A DNA stretch of 16,832 bases from the NCBI GenBank assembly GCA_018901615.1, contig JAHIEN010000137.1:1-16832 (forward strand). The letters are read 5' to 3'. The stretch is from Candidatus Omnitrophota bacterium. Lineage in GTDB: Bacteria; Omnitrophota; Gorgyraeia; Gorgyraeales; Gorgyraeaceae. The notes beneath the pieces are model-generated. The model did not search any database, was not told where the DNA came from, and saw nothing but the letters and a program-made list of their open reading frames with translations. Below are positions 13,871 through 16,832 of the stretch, piece after piece. Each line of letters starts with the position of its first letter. The first letter of the stretch is position 1. The position numbers and the translations under genes are program-made.

Positions 13871-14563
13871 ATGTCAGAAACTAACCTTACTTTTACAGAA
13901 CACCTGGAAGAATTGAGGCAGAGGATAATACGATCACTTGTCTTTGTTATAATAGCCTCTATCCTTACATACGCCTTTACGGATAAAATCTTGATTTTTC
14001 TCTCAAAACCGGCCGGCAGGCTTGTGTTTATAGCGCCAGCCGAAGCCTTTATAACCAGGATAAAACTCGCGTTATTCGGGGGGCTTTACCTGTCATTGCC
14101 TCTTATTTTATACGAGGTCTGGGGTTTTGTATCTTCAGGGCTTGAGCGGACTGAAAGAAAGTACGCGTTATTATTCAGCGTTTTTTCATTTATACTTTTT
14201 ACAGCTGGGACTCTTCTCGGGTATTTTGTTATTGTGCCTATAGGGTTGAATTTTCTGTTGAGTTTCAGCTCAGAATATCTCCAACCCATGATAAGCGTGG
14301 GTAGATATACTTCTTTTGTAATGAGCCTTTCATTTGCCTTTGGGCTAGTATTCCAGCTGCCTTTGGCGATACTCTTTCTTACCAAAACAGGCATAGTCAC
14401 GCCTGAATTTTTATCCAGGAATAGAAAATACACTATAGTCATTATTTTTATAGCAGCCGCAGTCTTTACCCCGCCTGATGTAATCACGCAGTGCCTGATG
14501 GCTATACCTTTACTGGCACTCTACGAAATAAGCATATTTCTTTCCAGGATAGCTCGGAAGTAA
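13871..14563 (+). CDS. tatC: Twin-arginine translocase subunit TatC (second copy)
   Basis: The protein is 230 aa with six membrane helices and the same landmarks as the first copy: EHLEELRQRIIRS, FIAPAEAFITRIKLALFGG, GLERTERKY with the conserved loop Glu, FQLPLAILFLTKTGIVTP and FTPPDVITQ. Both Glu positions important for signal-peptide binding are kept, so it should be functional. Unlike the first copy it has no tatA beside it. The ribosome site is poor (AGGT). It lies 56 bases after the UPF0016 gene and upstream of a separate promoter. It may serve a different set of cargo proteins or be a redundant paralog. Confidence 0.94.
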   Translation: MSETNLTFTEHLEELRQRIIRSLVFVIIASILTYAFTDKILIFLSKPAGRLVFIAPAEAFITRIKLALFGGLYLSLPLILYEVWGFVSSGLERTERKYALLFSVFSFILFTAGTLLGYFVIVPIGLNFLLSFSSEYLQPMISVGRYTSFVMSLSFAFGLVFQLPLAILFLTKTGIVTPEFLSRNRKYTIVIIFIAAAVFTPPDVITQCLMAIPLLALYEISIFLSRIARK

Positions 14564-14576
14564 TTTTAAAAAATAC

Positions 14577-14605
14577 TTGACAAGGCCAATTAATGATACT
14601 AAAAT
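14577..14605 (+). promoter_or_regulatory. Strong sigma-70-type promoter of the Rrf2-hcp operon
   Basis: TTGACA (14577-14582, full consensus) and TAAAAT (14600-14605, five of six) are separated by exactly 17 bases. The start of transcription would be near 14612, leaving a leader of about 20 bases before the Rrf2 ATG with AGGAG at 14621-14625. Confidence 0.8.
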
Positions 14606-14616
14606 AGTATTATTAA
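14590..14616 (+). promoter_or_regulatory. Palindromic operator, probably for the Rrf2 regulator itself
   Basis: A 27-bp palindrome with one mismatched pair is centred on 14603. The core half-sites are ATACTA (14596-14601) and TAGTAT (14605-14610) around AAA, with outer arms TTAAT and ATTAA. The core ACTAAAATAGT resembles sites reported for IscR-like Rrf2 proteins. It covers the -10 box and the start point, so binding would repress. Autoregulation is inferred from position. Confidence 0.7.
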
Positions 14617-14631
14617 AGAAAGGAGCATTTC

Positions 14632-15048
14632 ATGAAGTTTATTGTAAGGGATACAGATTATGCTGTGAGGGCGCTTGTTTATATGGCAAAGCAGTCTCTG
14701 AGCAAAAATAAGAAGGTATTTACTGTAGACGAGGTAGTTAGAGAAGAAGGTTTGCCAGGGCGTTTTTTAAGAAAACTACTTCAAACTTTGGCAAAACGAG
14801 GATTATTAGTTTCGAATAAGGGGAAAAAAGGCGGATTTTCATTTTTAAAGCCGCCAGCCAGCATAAAACTAACAGATATCATGGAAGCATTTCAGGGCAG
14901 GGTCGATATTACGAATTGCCTGCTTAAAGGCAGGCCCTGCCCTAATAAAAAGAAGTGCATATTGAGAAAAACCTTGAAGAATATAAACAAATTAATTCAA
15001 AGAGAATTAGAAAAGATAACAGTAGTATCTCTTCTGGAGGGAAGATAG
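14632..15048 (+). CDS. Rrf2-family transcriptional regulator with Fe-S type cysteine triad
   Basis: The 138-aa protein has an N-terminal winged helix-turn-helix (MKFIVRDTDYAVRALVYMA, then VREEGLPGRFLRKLLQTLAKRGLL), the wing SNKGKKGGFSF, a dimerisation helix, and three cysteines C96-x6-C103-x5-C109 in the loop that binds an Fe-S cluster in IscR, NsrR and RsrR. Spacing matches neither E. coli IscR (x5, x5) nor the NsrR type as I recall it, so the signal (Fe-S status, NO or redox) is uncertain. The genes behind it, ending in hcp, favour NO or redox stress. It has its own strong promoter with a palindrome over the -10 box. The next gene starts 2 bases after the stop. Confidence 0.92.
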   Translation: MKFIVRDTDYAVRALVYMAKQSLSKNKKVFTVDEVVREEGLPGRFLRKLLQTLAKRGLLVSNKGKKGGFSFLKPPASIKLTDIMEAFQGRVDITNCLLKGRPCPNKKKCILRKTLKNINKLIQRELEKITVVSLLEGR

Positions 15049-15050
15049 CA

Positions 15051-15770
15051 ATGGTAAAACGAAAGATCGTTAAGATAAACGAGAAGAAATGTACAGGCTG
15101 TGGACTCTGTATACCTAATTGCGCTGAAGGCGCGCTCCAGATAGTGGATGGCAAGGCCAGGCTTGTTAAGGAGATCTACTGTGATGGTCTTGGCGCATGT
15201 CTTGGCCATTGCCCGGAAGACGCTATAACTATAGAGGAAAGAGACGCGGCTTTATTTGACGAAAAGGCCACGGAAAAACATCTAGAAGGCCTTAAGAAAA
15301 AAGAGTTGGAGAAGAAAGAATTGCCGTGCGGGTGCCCTGGGACAGCGGTGAAGACATTGAAGGCTAAAGGTTCTAGGCTCAAGGCTCAAGGTAAAAGAAA
15401 ATCCGAGTCAGAACTGGGAAATTGGCCGGTGCAGCTGATGCTTGTGCCTGTCGAGGCGCCTTATCTAAAGGATGCGGAATTATTGATAGCGGCGGACTGT
15501 GTACCGTTCGCGTATCCTGATTTTCACGAGGATTTTCTTAAAGGAAAGGCGCTGGTCATAGGCTGCCCGAAGCTTGACGCGGCCACTATATACGAAGAAA
15601 AACTCGCGGAGATCATAAAACATAACAACATAAAAAACATTACTGTGGCTCACATGGAGGTGCCTTGCTGTTTCGGGCTGAATCATATCGTGGGCGAGGC
15701 AATAAGATTGTCAGGTAAAAACGTGTCACTGAAAGAGGTCACTATAGGCATAAGAGGTGAGGTAAAATGA
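15051..15770 (+). CDS. Ferredoxin-like protein with C-terminal Cys-containing domain
   Basis: The 239-aa protein starts at ATG 15051 with a GGAGGG ribosome site. Residues 1-60 form a two-cluster ferredoxin: the first site is canonical (C14-x2-C17-x2-C20-x3-C24). The second, CDGLGACLGHCP (C44, C50, C54), has Leu47 where the second Cys should be, as I recall for a family of anaerobe proteins, and may hold a [3Fe-4S] or labile cluster. A charged linker with PCGCPG (C93, C95) and a repeat-derived RLKAQG stretch follows. The C-terminal domain (about 125-239) has ADCVPFAYPDFH, VIGCPKLD and VPCCFGLNH, which could hold another metal site. No catalytic family is recognised beyond the ferredoxin part. 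As the gene before the small Cys protein and hcp it may supply electrons to Hcp. Confidence 0.82.
   Translation: MVKRKIVKINEKKCTGCGLCIPNCAEGALQIVDGKARLVKEIYCDGLGACLGHCPEDAITIEERDAALFDEKATEKHLEGLKKKELEKKELPCGCPGTAVKTLKAKGSRLKAQGKRKSESELGNWPVQLMLVPVEAPYLKDAELLIAADCVPFAYPDFHEDFLKGKALVIGCPKLDAATIYEEKLAEIIKHNNIKNITVAHMEVPCCFGLNHIVGEAIRLSGKNVSLKEVTIGIRGEVK
15360..15397 (+). repeat. Short tandem GGCTCAA-type repeat inside the ferredoxin-like gene
   Basis: AAGGCTAAAGG, then AGGCTCAAGG and GGCTCAAGG follow one another with a period of about 8-17 bases. They encode about LKAKGSRLKAQGKRK (residues 103-117) in the linker between the two domains. Similar AAGGCTCAAGG runs are frequent in environmental bacterial genomes, as I recall. 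The frame is kept open. Confidence 0.5.
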
Positions 15771-16015
15771 GTTTTTTTGAAGGGTGTCCCGGTTCAAAGA
15801 GAATACGCGAGCCGTTTCCCGAGAATATAAAATGCGGGTGCGGTAAAGAAATAGAGATCTGGTCTGATGAGGTTGAGACAATATGTCCGCATTGCAAGAA
15901 AAAGGCCAGCCGTAATATGCCGCAGTCATGTCTTGACTGGTGCAAGATGGCAAAGGACTGCGTAGGTCTGGACAAATTCGAGAAATATAAAAAACATAAG
16001 GATGTTCGAGGTTAA
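15767..16015 (+). CDS. Small eight-cysteine protein of the Rrf2-hcp operon, function unknown
   Basis: This 82-aa soluble protein has no signal peptide. Its eight cysteines are C7, C23 and C25 (KCGCG), C40 and C43 (ICPHC, knuckle-like), and C55, C59 and C65 (SCLDWCKMAKDC). C23/C25 with C40/C43 could form a zinc ribbon or rubredoxin-like site; the last three with C7 could bind a second metal or Fe-S cluster. It overlaps the ferredoxin-like gene by 4 bases (ATGA) and lies 28 bases before hcp. I do not recognise a characterised family. The position suggests a role in electron delivery to, or maturation of, Hcp. Confidence 0.8.
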   Translation: MSFFEGCPGSKRIREPFPENIKCGCGKEIEIWSDEVETICPHCKKKASRNMPQSCLDWCKMAKDCVGLDKFEKYKKHKDVRG

Positions 16016-16024
16016 ACCTCGAAC
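16004..16024 (+). repeat. 9-bp hairpin over the stop codon before hcp
   Basis: GTTCGAGGT (16004-16012) pairs perfectly with ACCTCGAAC (16016-16024) around TAA, the stop codon of the 82-aa gene. The hcp ribosome site (GGAGG) follows a few bases later. With no T-run it may tune the ratio of hcp to the upstream messages rather than terminate. Confidence 0.5.
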
Positions 16025-16043
16025 AGCAAAGAAGGAGGAAGAA

Positions 16044-16832
16044 ATGTTTTGTTATCAATGCGAACAGACGGCAGGCGGCACAGGATGCACAAAAGCAGGT
16101 GTTTGCGGAAAAAATGAGGATATACAGAGCCTTCAGGATACGTTGCTGTACGGATTAAAAGGCATAGCTGCTTATGCCTTTCACGCAAGGGAATTGGGCG
16201 CGAAAGACAATGACGTTGATGCCTTTATGCACGAGGCCTTATTCAAGACAGTTACTAATGTGAGCTTTGACCTTGACCAGTATCTGGGTCTGGTCTTGAA
16301 ATGTGGCCAGATGAATATTAAGATAATGGAGCTTTTGGATAACGCGCATACCAAAAGGTTTGGTAGTCCTGTGCCTACAGAAGTCGATACAGGCACGAAA
16401 AAAGGCCCGGGTATACTTATTACCGGGCATGATTTATTAGACCTGTATGAACTGTTAAAGCAGACAGAAGGCACGGGTATAAACATCTATACGCACAGTG
16501 AAATGCTTCCGGCGCATGGTTACCCTGAACTCAAGAAATTCAAACACCTGGCCGGTAATTATGGGAATGCATGGCAGGATCAGAAAAAAGAGTTTAAGGA
16601 ATTTTCAGGGGCTGTCCTCGCCACTACAAATTGCGTTTTAATACCGCCCGAAAATACATATCTTGACAGGCTTTTTACCATAGGGATTACAGGCATACCA
16701 GGCGCCAATCACCTTCAATCAAGGGATTTTACTAAATTGATAGAAAAGGCAAAATCCCTTCCGGCATTGCCTGAAAAACCAGGCAAGAAGATAATGACAG
16801 GGTTTCATCATACAGCTGTCCTGGGCCTGGCA
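16044..16832 (+). CDS. hcp: Hybrid cluster protein (Hcp, hydroxylamine/NO reductase), N-terminal part, class III-like
   Basis: The frame starts at ATG 16044 after GGAGG and runs off the right edge, so 263 residues are visible. The N-terminal cluster motif MFCYQCEQT...C...C is C3-x2-C6-x8-C15-x5-C21, the [4Fe-4S] pattern. H129 (ITGHDL), E153 (THSEMLPAHGYPEL) and C197 (TTNCVLIPPE) match hybrid-cluster ligands His244, Glu268 and Cys312 of the Desulfovibrio vulgaris protein with the same spacing (24 and 44). The constant offset of 115 means the second three-helix bundle is missing, as in class III Hcp of thermophiles and archaea. Hcp reduces NO or hydroxylamine under anaerobic nitrosative stress. 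It is probably co-transcribed from the Rrf2 promoter. Confidence 0.95.
   Translation, partial: MFCYQCEQTAGGTGCTKAGVCGKNEDIQSLQDTLLYGLKGIAAYAFHARELGAKDNDVDAFMHEALFKTVTNVSFDLDQYLGLVLKCGQMNIKIMELLDNAHTKRFGSPVPTEVDTGTKKGPGILITGHDLLDLYELLKQTEGTGINIYTHSEMLPAHGYPELKKFKHLAGNYGNAWQDQKKEFKEFSGAVLATTNCVLIPPENTYLDRLFTIGITGIPGANHLQSRDFTKLIEKAKSLPALPEKPGKKIMTGFHHTAVLGLA

Noticed and set aside
14955..15050. Earlier ATG at 14955 for the ferredoxin-like gene
   Set aside because: It lies within the Rrf2 gene and adds 32 non-conserved residues; ATG 15051 follows a GGAGGG site and starts just before the ferredoxin fold.

Overview
The window looks like the chromosome of an uncultured, anaerobic, respiring bacterium. 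The evidence is a membrane-linked molybdoenzyme, an O2-sensitive hybrid cluster protein (Hcp), a thiamine pathway based on Thi4, an Rrf2 regulator with a cysteine triad, and no oxygen-handling genes. Arginine is mostly AGG/AGA and isoleucine is often ATA. Palindromic repeats with GAGCGAAGCGA-like centres occur between genes and inside one. These traits remind me of candidate-phylum genomes such as Omnitrophota, but I cannot verify the lineage without a search. All genes lie on the + strand, most of them overlapping or nearly touching.

Region 1 (1-10288) is a molybdoenzyme island. It opens with the C-terminal end of an NrfD/PsrC-type quinol-linked membrane subunit. Next come a Tat-exported DMSO-reductase-family catalytic subunit, its TorD-type chaperone, a stand-alone receiver protein, and a membrane histidine kinase carrying the GGxxNPF motif of RegB-type quinone sensors. 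A repeat-bearing gap follows, then a very short tatA (58 aa) and a first tatC. The island ends with a cofactor run: moeA, mobA, moaA, moaC, a MOSC-domain gene and mogA. One stretch of DNA therefore encodes part of the enzyme, its chaperone, its exporter, most of its bis-MGD cofactor pathway and a plausible quinone-pool sensor. moaD, moaE, moeB and modABC are not in the window. A single-domain chrA-type transporter follows directly.

Region 2 (10811-13455) is a thiamine operon. It has a good -35/-10 promoter, a TPP riboswitch with a visible antiterminator/terminator switch, and about 235 bases packed with hairpins, then thiM, thiE and thi4. The Thi4 protein keeps a cysteine at the position I align with the suicidal active-site Cys of yeast Thi4.

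Region 3 (13456-14563) holds a half-size UPF0016/GDT1-type membrane protein and a second tatC.

Region 4 (14564-16832) is a likely redox or nitrosative-stress operon: an Rrf2 regulator with a 27-bp near-perfect palindrome over its own -10 box, a ferredoxin-like protein with an extra C-terminal domain, an 82-aa eight-cysteine protein, and the start of hcp. Ligand spacing in Hcp implies the short, class III form. The window edges cut the first gene (NrfD) and the last (hcp).
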